Source of the DNA: Plantago ovata
Taxonomy: Eukaryota > Streptophyta > Magnoliopsida > Lamiales > Plantaginaceae
DNA length: 64,000 nucleotides
NCBI GenBank assembly: GCA_028274465.1
Contig: CM051457.1
Location: forward strand, 15,055,097 to 15,119,096
Reading direction: 5' to 3'
Shown: positions 1-13,173 of the stretch, one piece after another
Numbering within the stretch: position 1 is the stretch's first letter
Layout of the letters: every line of letters starts with the position of its first letter
Program-made: the position numbers and the translations under genes
The notes under the pieces: generated by a model
What the model was told of the DNA's origin: nothing
What the model saw: only the letters and a program-made list of their open reading frames with translations
The model's database searches: none

Positions 1-3000
1 GTGAACGACAAAAGAGAAGAAATTTGATCTAAATTCAAAACCATCTTGATGCACCTCTTTTATATAAAACACGAAAACCAAGTCTGCAGCAAAAGAAACA
101 AGGTCCTATAACACTCATCACAACAGGAAGAATCTTGAAACTAAGTTGAAATATATAAAAGGCAAAGCATCCTCTCATCAGAAATCATGTCCCAAGAGAC
201 AAAAACCAGACAGGCAAAGGATGAGATAAATTGTAGCAAGAATGGAATTGTACACCTGATCCACACATCCACAAACAAGCTTCCCCCAGCTAGAAATTCC
301 CCGTACACTGACAAAGAAAAGAATTTCTATATATCTCTGGAAAAAGTTGCTGATTATCGTGTTTAAGAAAACAAAATCCAAATATGACAAAAAATTTGTT
401 TGAATTTAGAAAAACCAGACAAATGTCATCATCTTGCACTGTTTGATTTCATCAAATAAGCATTAGACCTCTGCAACAAAAAATACAAGAGTCCAGATGT
501 AACTCTGCTCGGGTATCACATGGATCTGAACAGAGTAGTTTTTTAATCTAAATAGAAGATACTTGATGAAAAGGGTAAAGATCAAGAACCAGCTCTTTCA
601 TGGTTGTGAAACACCAAACTCAGCAATAGAATCCAACAAATCCAAGAGTTATTGGAAGGGGCGTGAACCAGTGCTTTGGAAGGGTTGGACGAACCATTTT
701 TACTGAGTTCCTATCCATGACACACAGAGGCAACGATAAATCAAGCAGACTACAGTCATAACATAACAGAACAAGCAGGCAACTATCATATTGTTTCTTA
801 TTATTTTATCCACCAAAAGTTATGTACCAACTCCATATGAACCATTAGAACTCAAACACACAACAGAAGGAACCAACTCCATGGACCACACGAAACAAGA
901 GAAAAGCAACTACCTACTCCCATTGGTATGCAAGCTCAAGAACCATTCACCCAACCAGTTCACAGAAGTAGAATACCTACACAGATCGGTATTAATACCA
1001 TATACCCAATATGCAAAGCAACAAAGCAAAAAAAAAAGTGATAAACAGCAAAGCCAAAACCAAATTGTACACCCAGTATACTCGGTACAGGACGAGTTAA
1101 TCTCCACATCTAAGAGCTGCCATGGATCTGATAGACGACACACAATCAAGCAGACAACAGTCATAGTGCAGCTCTAATGATTTAACAAAAGCAAAGAAAG
1201 GGAACTTGATAAAGACAAAACCAGTTGACAGAAATCCTCCCATATTTTATTTTGCACCCATCATATACAACGCGAGCATCAGATGACTCCATGACTGCAG
1301 CAAGAAAGCAAAGATATGGATGTAACCATGAAACTCCAATCTAAAAAATAAGTCTATATAAAATTATAAATAAAATATTTTTCAATACAAGGGTATTAAT
1401 AAGACCAAAAACCAGCTCATTCATGAGGCCTGTGTCACCCGTGTAATCCTTCCATCTACAGCATATCTAGAAAGCAAGCAAACCGATAGTTTTAAGGGGA
1501 GAAAGAGAAGACAAAACTCTGCCTAGATAACATGGAAAACAAAAAAATTGAAAGTATAGATGAAATCCCAAAAAGAACACAAGGGAAACAAGATCCTTTG
1601 GCCTTTCCCATCTAGTTTAGACACCAAGTATTCAGAGGTCAGCTCCACAGCCATATGTTAGACATCAGAGTACTTCAATTCCCTACACACATCATTGTGG
1701 TAACTAGTAAAAATCAGTTATATACACTTAACCCCAAGCACGTAAGCAGATTAAACAAGATATTAACCAAACCAAATCAACCGAATTGTCACATCAGAAA
1801 TATCTATATACCTGCAGCCTGTAGATTAAGGCTAACAGAGAATCATCAGAAGACACAAACATCATAATAAAGTTTCCACAAATAATTCATCCTCAAGAAT
1901 GTTCAAGCGATACTTTGGACAACGATAGGGTTGAGAAGAAACCTGAGAGGAAGTATATTATATCTGATTCGTTGATCAAAGACGATCGGCTGTGCATCAA
2001 ACGCATCTCTGCAGAAGAGAAGAAACAATATATCTGATCGCATGTAACCAACTCTTAGAGGATAGGGAATTGAAAACAGGAAGTCATGTAAAAGAAAATT
2101 CGAGATCACAATTCAAAGACGAAGCATCATCTCAGCAGAGATCAAGGGGCAAGGCCAGACAGGAGAAAATCAAGACTAGGCATCATCCTTCCCTTCATCC
2201 AGTCATACGAGCATCAACCAGAGTAAGTAATTAATATGATGAGCCTGAGAAACAGCACAAATAATTCCTAATTTTTCCTATGACGAATATGGAAGATGAA
2301 GTCGACCAAAACAAGAAATAGGAAATTCAATCCTCGTCACCTTTCCAGTACATATATACAACATCGAACAGCAACAAAACAAACAGATATCGATTGTTTT
2401 ACTGCAACAAAACAAAAAGAGACCAACAGGATATCCTAACCTTCGAGTGAGAGAAACAAGACCAAGTGAATCTGCCAAAGCATTATACTGAAATATAGAA
2501 AATCCATCTATCACAGCGTAAGCTCTTCGTGAAATTTCTTATTATATTTACCACCAAAATTTGAGTGTACCAAATCCATATGTACCATTAGAACTCAAAC
2601 ACACAAATGAAGGCACCAACTCCATAGACAACACAAAACATGAGAAAAGCAACTACCTACACCCATTGGTATGGAACCTAAAGAGCCTTCACCCAACCAG
2701 TTCATACCTACACAGACATCTGTATTAATACCATATATGTGACAAACGGAAAATACAGAACCAAATTGTACACCCAAAATACTCTGTACAGGACGAGTTA
2801 ATCTCCATCTCATCTAAGAGCTTCCATGGATCTGAACGACGACACACAATCAAGCAGACACAAGTCATAGTGCAGCTCTAATGATTTAACAAAAGCAAAC
2901 AAAGGGAACTTGATTTGAATACAAAACCAGTTGATACAAATCCTCCCATATTTTATTTTGCACCCAAACGCGAGCATCAAGATAACTCCATGACTGCAGC

Positions 3001-5990
3001 AAGAAAGCAAAGACATGTGACCATGTAACTCCAATCTTAAAAAACAAGTCTATATAAAATTATAAATGAAGTATTTTTCAATACAAGGGTATTAATAAGA
3101 CCAAAAACCAGCTCGATCATGAAGCCTGAATCACCCGTCTAATCCTTCCATCTACAGCATATCTAGAAGGCAAGCAAACTGATGTTTGGAGGGGAGAAAG
3201 AGAAGAATACTCAGGCTAGGTAATATGGAAAACAAGAAAATAGAAACTATACAGAGATAGTGGATTAGATCCAGAATAGATCACAGCAAATCAAGAAGAT
3301 GGCAAACAGCAAATCAAGAAGATGGCAAACAAGTTCCTTTGGTCTTTCCCATCTAGTTTAGACACCAAGTATCCAGGTCAGCTCCAAATCCATATTTTAG
3401 AAATTAGTGTACTTCAATTCCCCTTCACATATCATTGCGGTTACTGTTAAATATTACATATATCAGTAAGCAGATTAAACAAGATATTAACCGAACCAAA
3501 TCAGCCAAATCACCTCAGAAATATCTAAATACCTCCAGGCTGCAGATCAAGTCTAATAGAGAACCATCAAAAGACACAAACATCATAATAAACTTCACAC
3601 AAATCATTCATCCTCAAGAATGTCCAAGCAATATTTTGGAAAGGAGTAAATTTGATCTGAATGGAATATCAAAGACGATTGTGGCTTGAGAAGAAACCTG
3701 AGAGGAAGTCTATTTTATCTGGTTCGTTGATCAAAGACGATCGCGGGCTCATCAACACATCTCTGCAGAAGATAAAAAACGATATAATTTGATCGCATGT
3801 AACTAACTCTTAGAGGATAAGGAATTGTAAACAGGAAGACATGTAAAAGAAAATTCGAGATCACAATTCAAAGACGAAGCATCTTCTCAGAAGAGATCAA
3901 GACAAAGCCAGACAGGAGAAAATGAAGACAGGCACCATCCATCCTTCCATTCATCCACGGTCATACAAGCATCAATCCAAGCGACAACCAGAGTAAGTGA
4001 TTAATTAATATGATAAGCCTGAGAAACAGCACAAATAATTCCTAACTTTTACTATATGATGACGAAAATGAAAGATGAAGTCAACCAAGGAAATCTGATC
4101 GACGTCACCTTTCCAGTGCATATGTATAATATCGAACTGCAACAAAAGAAACAGAAACCGATTGTCGAACTGCAACAAAACAAGAGACACCGACAGGATA
4201 TCCTAACCTTCGATTGGGAGAAACACGACCAAGTGAATCTGCCAAAGCATTATAGTGAAATGTAGAAAATCCATCGATCATAGCGTAAGCTCTTTGTTAA
4301 ATTTCTTATTATCGTTAAAACAAAAAGTTCTGTGCCAACCCCATATGAACCATTATAACCCAAACAGACAAAATAAGGCACCAGCTCCATTGACAAGAGG
4401 AAGAGAAAAGCAACTACCTACAACCATTGGTAAGGAGCCTCAAGAACCATTCACCCAACCAGTACATACCTACACAGACACTGGTATTAATACCATATAC
4501 CTAGCACGCAAAGCAACAAGGCAAAAACACAATGAAATAAAAAAAGAAAATCTGAACCAAATTGTACGCCCAGTATACTCTGTACAGGACGAGTTAATCT
4601 CCATATCATCTAAGAGCTGCCATGGATCTGATAGATGACACACAATCAAGCAGACAGCAGTCATAGTGCAGCTCTAATGATTTAACAAAAGCAAAGAAAA
4701 GGAACTTGATAAAGACAAAACCAGTTGACAGAAATCCTCCCATATTTTATTTTGCAACCATCATATACAACGCGAGCATCAGATAACTCCATGACTGCAG
4801 CAAGAAAGCAAAGACATGGATGTAACCATGTAACTCAAATCTAAAAAACAAGTCTATAAAATTATAAATAAAATATTTTTAAATACAAGGATAATAAAAA
4901 GACCAAAAACCAGCTCGTTCATGAAGCCTGAATCACCAGCGTAATCCTTCCATCTACAGCTTATCTAGAAGGCAAACCAATAGTTTTCAGGGGAGAAAAA
5001 GAAGACAAAACACTACCTAGGTAATATGGAAAACAACAAAAATTGAAACTATATACAGATAGTAGACTAGATCCAGAAAGGAACACAGCAAATCACGAAG
5101 ACGGCAAACAAGATCCTTTGGCCTTTCCCATCTAGTTTAGACACCATGTATTCAGGTCAGCTCCAAATCCATATTTTAGACATAGAGACTTGAATTCCCT
5201 ACACACATCATTGTGGTACTTGGTAAAAATCAGTTATATACACTTAACCCCAAGCAAGTAAGCAGATTAAACACGAGATTAATCAAACCAAATCATCGGA
5301 ATTGTCACCTCAGAAATAACTATATACCTGCAGGCTGCAGATTAAGGCTAACAGAGAACCATCAGACGACACGGAAAAACTCCCCACAAATCATTCATCC
5401 TCATAAATTTCCCAACCAATTTGATGTCCAAGCTAAACTTTGGAAAGGAGCATAAATTTTATCTGAATCGAAAATCAGAGACTACCGGCTTGAGAAGAAA
5501 CCTGAGAGTAAGTATATTTTATCTGAATCGCTGGTCAAACCCGATCAGCGGTGCATCGAACGCATCTCTGCAGAAGAGGAAACAATGCATCTGATCGCAT
5601 GTAACCAACTCTCAGGAATAGGGAAACCGTAAACAGGTAAGTCATATAAAACAAAAATCGTGATCACAATTCATAGACGAAGCATCATCTTATCGTCAGA
5701 GATCAATCAAGGCAAGGCCGGACAGGAGAAATCAACCACGCATCCTTCCTTTCAGCCACATAGTCCTACAAGCATCAATCCAAAACCCTAGAAACAGAGC
5801 ACATAATTCGTAATCCGTAATTCTGTACGCTATAATGATAAATTGGCGATAATCGAAGAGAATCACAACCAAAACTTGATAGCGGAAGTTCGATCGTCAT
5901 CATCGAACTGCAATAGAACAAACCTAAATCGATCGTCGGACTGCAAGGAAACAAGAAGATATTGACCGGAATTAACGATTAACGATGAAT
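1..5990. repeat. Tandem array of about 1.75 kb non-coding units
   Basis: Three related units lie head to tail at about 790-2540, 2541-4317 and 4318-5990. The same landmarks recur in order: the A/T block near 1236, 2942 and 4737; a block near 1602, 3343 and 5126; and a block near 1934, 3691 and 5493. Spacing is 1.70-1.80 kb. Positions 1-790 look like a more diverged fourth copy. No long conserved reading frame runs through the units; the short frames differ between copies. Read on the minus strand the units are T-rich with CTGCAG and similar possible 3' splice sites, so they could be exons and introns of a leftward untranslated leader or a long non-coding RNA starting at the TATA box near 6.09 kb. 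I see no C/D-box snoRNA pair. Function unknown. Confidence 0.75.
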
Positions 5991-6059
5991 GGAAGCAAAA
6001 GGAATCAAAGAGAATTCAAACAATTTTAAGCCACAGCATAGAAGAGGGAGGAGGAGGAT

Positions 6060-6300
6060 GAAGAAAAGCGAGGGGGTGGGGGAGGGTATTTATAGGAAAA
6101 TTTTGAGGGGGCAAATTTGGAATACGCGTTGAATTAGGAATTATACGCAGAGTCGGTCAACAAAGGTCGGTGTAATATTGTATTCTGGAAAACGTTTTTA
6201 AAATAAATAAAATATTTCTTTCCCGACCGACCCCACCGAGTTGTCACTTGTCCGCCACCAATGTGTTTGGGCTTTTGGGCTATCGGCCTGTGGCCCGTTA
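6060..6300 (-). promoter_or_regulatory. Candidate promoter for leftward transcription
   Basis: On the minus strand a TATA box (CTATAAATA) lies at 6095-6087, followed by a C/T-rich leader-like stretch down to about 6030. Upstream, at about 6267-6300, is a cluster of TGGGCT/GGCCC motifs like the site II elements of plant housekeeping genes. This suggests a transcript running left through the tandem array, with any coding start outside the window. Inference from motifs only. Confidence 0.5.
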
Positions 6301-6557
6301 GACTAGAGTAAGATTTATAATTCCGTCTTAATAAATAAACTTCTTACGTTTACGATTTTTTTTGTATTTTGTTTAGATATAATAATTTTCTTCGCAGTTC
6401 ATGTCCTTAAGCTAAAAAAAATTCTACATAAGTTTTTCAGACCTTCAATTCTTTTTCTTAGACTTCAGGATCACAAGCGAAGTCACGTTTTTACGACCGT
6501 AAAACATAGGTCCGAATCTAAAATTTAGAGACTCTATGTAAAATTTAAAAATAGATT
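6300..6557. other. Intergenic AT-rich stretch
   Basis: This stretch lies between the leftward promoter and the fold-back element. No reading frame, RNA gene or clear motif was seen. Confidence 0.4.
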
Positions 6558-7315
6558 TAAAGTAATAATAATTAGAGAAAATTGATTATAAGGGCTCACT
6601 ATGAAGTCAATTCTCATAAAGGACCATCTTGTGTTATCAATTAGATATAGTCCAAACTCAATTACATTTTAGTCCATTTGAGATGAACATCAATTTAAAC
6701 AACTTCCAACTAAACATGACTTAAGAAAAATAAATATTTTCAATCAAAAAAATAATTTAAAGATTTAAAAAATCTAAATAGAATTATAAAATAAAATAAA
6801 AATTAAATATTTAACAAGATCCATCCATCTTCTTCTTCGCTAAAGTTTCGGTACTGGATAATTCCGGTATCGGAGCTCCGGTGCCGGTAATGGTGGAGCA
6901 ATGGTGGACCTGCTGCTCCACCGATCTGGTGGTGGAGCAAGCTTCTTGCTGCACCGTTAATGGTGGTGGAGCAGCTTGCTCCACTGTTTTCGACGCTGGA
7001 GCTCCGGTACCGGAAAAAATTACAGTACCGAAGCTTTGGGGATGATGAATATAATTTTTTTATTTTTATTTTAGTTAAGATTTTTTATTTAAAATTTATT
7101 TTATTATTTTAGTATTTTACTTAGTTTTTCTTTTAATTCTTTATCTTTTTTATTTGAAAACACTAAGGTTTGTTTGGTTTCATCAAAATTCAATTTTGAA
7201 ATAGTAAATTTTTGTTGACTTTGGACTAAAATGTAATAATTGATAAACTAAGGTGGTTCATTTGGTTATTAGAGACGCTAAGAGAGCATACAAAATCAAT
7301 GAACTCTAATAATTA
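6557..7315. mobile_element. Fold-back / MITE-like element upstream of ALF4
   Basis: The ends are imperfect inverted repeats: the left end (about 6557-6670) matches the reverse complement of the right end (about 7200-7315), including a shared ACATTTTAGTCCA block. The centre (6848-7045) is a GC-rich island with its own inverted symmetry, GGAGCTCCGGT appearing on both sides. No transposase is present. This fits a non-autonomous DNA transposon about 760 bp long ending some 200 bp before the ALF4 start codon. Target-site duplications were not resolved, so boundaries are approximate. Confidence 0.5.
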
Positions 7316-7519
7316 AATAAAAAAAAAGTGAAAATAGACTTTTAAGTAAAACTTTTTTACTGCTTAAAAAACATATACGGAGTATGTGAAAAGTAAAGGG
7401 TGCTTTATGTAATTTGACCTAAATTTTTTATATTTCTGAGTTTTTGTATTCATCGTCTCCAGTCTCCAGACTCTCCACTGTTAAACGCAAACTTCAAACA
7501 GTCTTCCCCTCCTTCGAAG

Positions 7520-10500
7520 ATGTTTGCAGACTTGGATACTTTCGTTCACAATCTCCATCAATCGTTAGCCTCTTGCTCCAAGGTAAATTGCTATTTTATT
7601 TTTCCAGCTTTCTCTTTCCTTACCGTCAGAACGATGTTGTTTATGTGTGAAATTCGATCGATTCATGTACAGTTCATTGAGGAAGGCGATCACAAAAATT
7701 CAGAGCAGTCGATAGCAGAGTTCGTAAATCTCCTTAGCTCAGCATCTACTTATCTAGCTGAATCCGAGAATGTTGTTGATTCTGAAACCATCTCCATTCA
7801 AATTCTTACTCAGCTTCAACACTACTTGGACTCGCCTTCACTTAAACAGGTATAATTTGTTGCTGTTTTAGCAATCGCATATCATTGTAAGAACCTGTGG
7901 TTAGTGAGTAACAATGAAAAATGAAATTTCAGGAGGTTGTTGATGCCCTAGCCTTTGAGGTACCAAAGGCTGTTGCTAGGTTTGCTCATGTATCTGCTAG
8001 GACTTCAGTGCTTGTCGAAAATATTGTTGATTATTTTGTTCAGAGGTGTACTCCACGGGACATGCTTTCCATACTTTGTGAGGTATATTCGTGTTAGTTC
8101 TGTCTTTGTTGCCTGATAATTTTAGTGCAATTTGCCGCTCTAGATATGTTTCGTTCTAGGCAAAATGCTGTGTTTCTATGTCTTTGTGCAAAAGCAAGTG
8201 CGTATTTCAATAATCTCCGTGAATTAACTTGTTGAGTATAGATTCTAATGTTATCCATTTCTGGATTTTTTATAATAAGTGAATAATTCATTGAAGCAGC
8301 CATGCGGTCATGCTGAAATAGATGAAAGTGACACTATGATATCATTCAGTTTTCTAATGTAACCCAACTTTTTTTATAACAAAAATACTGATCTAGCGGC
8401 AATGAGCCAGAACGTAGCAGACTTTACTAATACTTGGATGAAGATGATGGAAGGACACCCATATGCAATACCCGAATGAAACATAAGGAAAGAGTCAGGA
8501 CAGAGCTTACCATATTGTGTTATTCATAAACCCATATGCAATACCCGAAACCTATGACACACACTTATCACTTGTTCCAGACCAAAAAGTGGGAGAAATG
8601 CATTAATTGTCTCTGGAGCGTACATTGTGTCCTAGATCAATCATTTAACATTATGAACATACATGTGATTTTCTCCAGGCTATAGGATCTCCAAGCGAGC
8701 AGTTCAGCTACTTCATACCTCTTCTTACTGGGCTTAGAAAAGGTAATGATTGTATTATATGTATTCCATGTATACAATATATGTGTACTTTAGCCTTTGA
8801 ACTTTATATCTTATTAATTTCATTGAAATGTTGGGGAAGATATGAAAATCATTGGTATCACTAAAACAGAATATTCATTGTTCATGTGCATTATTAAGTC
8901 TCACAAAATATGCATTTTGAACATATGATGTCTCTCTGCAATTTTATGCTCAAGATGAATCATTTTCCAGGAAAGGTAAGTTGGCTAGCTACTAACTGCC
9001 CTGCTTATCATGCAGAAGTTTATACACCAAATACTTACTCAGCTTCTATCTCTTGATTTGGCTGGTCCATTCTCATGGCATATTAGAGTTTTTGTTTCTG
9101 TCTACTATTTACAATGAATAAAAATGACATCATAGTTGCATTTGATTTTACGATAAAGTTCATCGGATACTGCTTATAATTCGCCCAATTATGAGTCCCC
9201 CATAATTCTAACAATTTGAATGTAAAATTGAGGTCTAAGTAGAAGCAACATGTAAACAAACACGGTTGCTGTTGCTGTTGTCAGTAAAACCATGATCGTT
9301 GATCAAGATAGAGCTAGGCCTTGATGACCAATGTTTTCTAAAAAAAGTCTCTCGGGTACAAATCATCTGCAGTTCAATTAAGCTATTACAATGATCTTAA
9401 TTTCAACAGTAACATAACTGCAAATCTACAATACATCCAAATAGCATAATAGGTACATCTAATAAATGGAGAGCTTCAATCCAAACATCAAGGAAAAAAT
9501 TCCATCCATGTCTCCTCTTAATAACCAAAACTTTGACAACCTTGCTATACGTATTCTCACTTGAAGACAAAAGAAGTGAAGATAAACTAATTATTATGTC
9601 AAGAAGTTGTTTGTTTATTTTGGCAGGGTTTATTTGAAAAATAAATGCATTTTTTGATGTATCATATATTTTTGATTTATTTATTTATTTACTTATTTAC
9701 TTTTCTATGTACCATTTCCATGCCTCCTAGCTTCAGACTGAAGGAGGCATCGCAGTTATCCATTTAGTTTTCTATAGCATTCTGCTGTACGCACTTTGAA
9801 TATTAAAGGATAAAGTGGAAGTAATCTCAGTGAATGAAAAGACTGATTTCATTCCTGGATTTCCCTGTGCCACTGAAATATAGAGGTGATGAAGCCTTTC
9901 ATGCATCTGAGCACTTACTCTTTTTTTTTTCTTTTTTGTTTGTGGTTTCAGTTCTTATGCTAATCCAGAGGCGACACTATGAGCAAATAAAAATTGCAAT
10001 TCCAGTTATCCTGAATGTTTTAAGGACTACGGATTCTGAGTTAGGCAATGAAGATGTAGATTGTGAGAAACTATTCCATAAAGCAATTGATGTTGGCAGA
10101 TCTATATGGGAAGTCTGTCAGAAATTGGTCTGTCACATCTCCTAATCACTGGATTGTTTTATCCTTCTCCTCCACCTGAATCTAAACAAATGTGTTTTAT
10201 CTTCAATGGCAGGAAAGCAGTGACAAACGTAAACTCCGTGCTTTATTAGGCCTGTATATCTTGCAGATCATGGTGGACAATTGTTGTAAATGTTAATTCT
10301 AGTTTAAGTTATTTTCTCTTGTGCCCAAGTGAGCTAATATCATCAGCTTTGTGATAGTTATTCATCCTTGTATTGCAGGCTCTTGTTTCAGATGGAACGG
10401 GAAATGTCACATGTGAATGCCTCCCGCTGGTACTAGAGTTATCTAACTTCCTCCGACATTGTGAACTGTCATACATTGGTCTGATAACAGGAAGTGATGT

Positions 10501-12772
10501 CGATGTGATCTCTAATCTAGTCATTGATGGTATGTCATTACACACATGCTTTCATCCCCACCTCTTAGTTCTTTTGTACTGTTTGCGAGACTTTCACACA
10601 TGCTTGCTATATAGATGGCTCAGATGAGTGTATGGGTTGCTTTTCTCAAGTCAAGCCTGGCGCGGTTCTTGCAGGTTTGTAATTTGTTACCTGTTGCTAT
10701 TCTTACTTAATGTTATTAGCTGCTTACAGATCAATGTAATCACTTGTCTACTGTTACTGTCTGCAATATCCATCCAGTAATCTGGGGTTACAAGACTAGT
10801 GAGGTTGCAGTTGCTGCAGATGCTGATTTATCAGCTGTTATAAAGGAACTGCAATGCAATTGGACTATAAGATGTGAAGCCATAACCATGATGAGACATG
10901 TTTTTATAAGTCCCAGTCTATCATGGGAATTGAAGAAGTATGCTGTCAGATTCCTGCTGTGCATCATGGATGGCATTGTATCACCCTATGACAGTGACAA
11001 TTTGGACTGCTCGGTGAAGATGCCAGCCCTTTACAGCAGTTTGCAGGTAGCCACTCATTTCGTCTAAGTTCTTTAAGCCTTTTTCCACCCAAAGATTCAT
11101 GTTATCAAATGAGTATCTTGATTCTTGCATTTCATCCGCAGGCCATTGCAGTAGTCATCATGTATGCTTCAGATACTGTATTAAGGAAGGATGCATTTAG
11201 TGCATTTAAAAAGGTAAACAGTTTATTGAAGGTTTTGAGTATCCCTTCAGAACTATCTTACATATAAATTGCAGTAACTCTTTATGTTTCTGAATTTACC
11301 TATTACTTGTTTTAAATCCATCCCTTCACATAATTAGGTGCTAGCCGACATTCCATCTTCTTCAAGGTTTGATATCTTAGAGGCTTTGATAACAAATAGT
11401 GAATCGTCTTCCATGGTAAGCACTTTGATCCTTACTGGGCTAACATAAAAATTTCCTATGCATGATAAAATTGTGATTTTTTATGTTGGGAGTGTGTGTG
11501 ATCTGTGAAACAGATAGGGATACTTCTGGATCTTGTCAAAGACGAAATGCGCAAGGAAGGTTCTGAAAGAGACTCATCATCCAATTCTGTCCTTGACAAC
11601 GATACCCATGTTTGTACACCATTTTGGAGTCCACCAGTGCTCAAGTTCGTGGAGGTGGTTCTGAGGCCCCCCAAGGGTGGGCCTCCTTCTCTTCCTGAAG
11701 ACAGTGATGCGGTAACCTCCTCACACCTTTCTCTGGTCGTTGTATGCACTAATTATCTCTGATTGACATCTTTTTTTGCATCACATGGCGAAACTACTGA
11801 AACTGATTACTACCTACTCTCACAATGTTCTCTCTTTAAGAAAATGTATATTGGAATAGGGTCTATTACTACCTACTGTTGATCACAATTATGTCACAAT
11901 TATGTCCAGAAAATGAGAAAACAAGAATGCATACTTGGAATGTCACTTTTCGAGTTGGATGTCATTGCTCTTGGACCTTGATGTTACAAAAATTAGTTAG
12001 GGGGCTGTGAATGTAAATTTACTTGGAAAAATCTAGTATGCATACTTGTTGATTGCATAGGAAATATTTATTGTGATGGCATACAGCTGAATTACCCTTG
12101 TCCCATGCAAGTGAGGACTGAGTTTGTGTGTTTCATAAATTATGAAGTGCAGTTTAGAATTAATTTTGTTTTCTGTTCAGAGATTCTTGTTCCTTCGGAA
12201 CTTTACTAATGAGAAACACAGGACTACGAATCTACTATTAGAGAGAGCTTGTTAGACAGTGAGTTTATTTCCAGTGGTTTGAAAAAAATGATTTGTTGGT
12301 TGTGTTTAAACGAGTCAAGTGGGTAGTTGTGAAGTTAACATGATTATATTACTGTATTGCTTCCGTCTTTTGAATGATCTTTGTTTCATTTGCTTATGTT
12401 TCAGGTCTTAGCTGCTCTTAATCTGTACAGGTTTATATTGATTACTGAGGCAACAGGTGAACACAGAAAGCCGCCCTTCTTTTTTCTTTTTTTTTTCCTT
12501 TTACTTTTGTTAGTTGCATATGATTGTGTTGTTACATTGATTGGTATTGTGAAACAGGGAATTCTAACAGAACTGGGGTACTGTCAAAAGAGAGTCTGCA
12601 AAAGGCTTACAAAGAGTGGCTTCTCCCACTGCGTACCCTAATTTCTGGAACTGTGGCAGAAAACCAAGGGAATGATAGTAATGAACTAACATGTGACATC
12701 ATGTGTGCTTTCAACCCTGTGGAGCTGGTACTGTATCGCTGCATTGAGCTTGTGGAGGAGAAGCTGAAATAG
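7520..12772 (+). CDS. ALF4: Aberrant root formation protein 4 (ALF4), glomulin-like
   Basis: Fourteen exons close in phase: 7520-7582, 7673-7849, 7933-8082, 8679-8742, 9952-10127, 10213-10272, 10379-10529, 10615-10674, 10778-11046, 11142-11213, 11338-11415, 11514-11711, 12405-12456 and 12558-12772. They give 594 codons plus TAG, close to the usual ALF4 length. Recognisable segments are EVPKAVARFAHVS (exon 3), LMLIQRRHYEQIK (exon 5) and the C-terminal KAYKEWLLPLRTL. In Arabidopsis, ALF4 resembles animal glomulin, binds RBX1, restrains SCF ubiquitin ligases and is needed for lateral root initiation; that role is inferred here by homology. The protein is soluble and alpha-helical with no membrane segment. 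Intron 1 is 90 nt, without in-frame stop, so it can be retained in frame. The start at 7520 is the first ATG giving the family N-terminus. Confidence 0.9.
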
Positions 12773-13027
12773 TTGCAAGCAGAAGAACCATTCGGATGCT
12801 GCCTTTTATCCCATTTGCCTGTGATAAACCAATACTGTGAACAGTAAGCATGCGTATTAAACAATTCAGTCATAAATATAGCTGCACTTTAATGTGGTTA
12901 CTTTAGTATGCATACATCATAGGAGTATCATCATTTATTACCATTGACATCTACTAGTCCCTCAAAATTGTGAAGTTTCTTTTATATCCTCCTTTATTCT
13001 AGCAGTATTTCACAAGAACACTAATGA

Positions 13028-13173
13028 CTAAAGCCTTGTTTGATTTGTCTAAAGAGATCTGAACTGAACTGAATTGAACTTAACTTAATTTTTAGTATAA
13101 AAAACAATCAAGGAAAATTGAATTGACCTGAACTGAAGATGTGATACTTTTCCAGATGAATCAAACAGGGCCC
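13028..13173. mobile_element. Small MITE-like element
   Basis: The left end, with CCTTGTTTGATT near 13034, is mirrored by AATCAAACAGGGCC near 13159-13172, giving about 20 bp imperfect terminal inverted repeats around a short AT-rich, internally symmetric core. This end type is common in hAT and Tourist-like plant MITEs. No target-site duplication was resolved. Confidence 0.45.

Noticed and set aside
108..180. C/D-box snoRNA in the leftward transcript (GTGATGA on minus near 115)
   Set aside because: No D box (CTGA) at suitable spacing and no terminal stem.
790..1190. Opposed reading frames in the tandem units (near 790-1180 and 4255-4660)
   Set aside because: Frames are not kept across the units and show no protein-like conservation. 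The units are better treated as non-coding.
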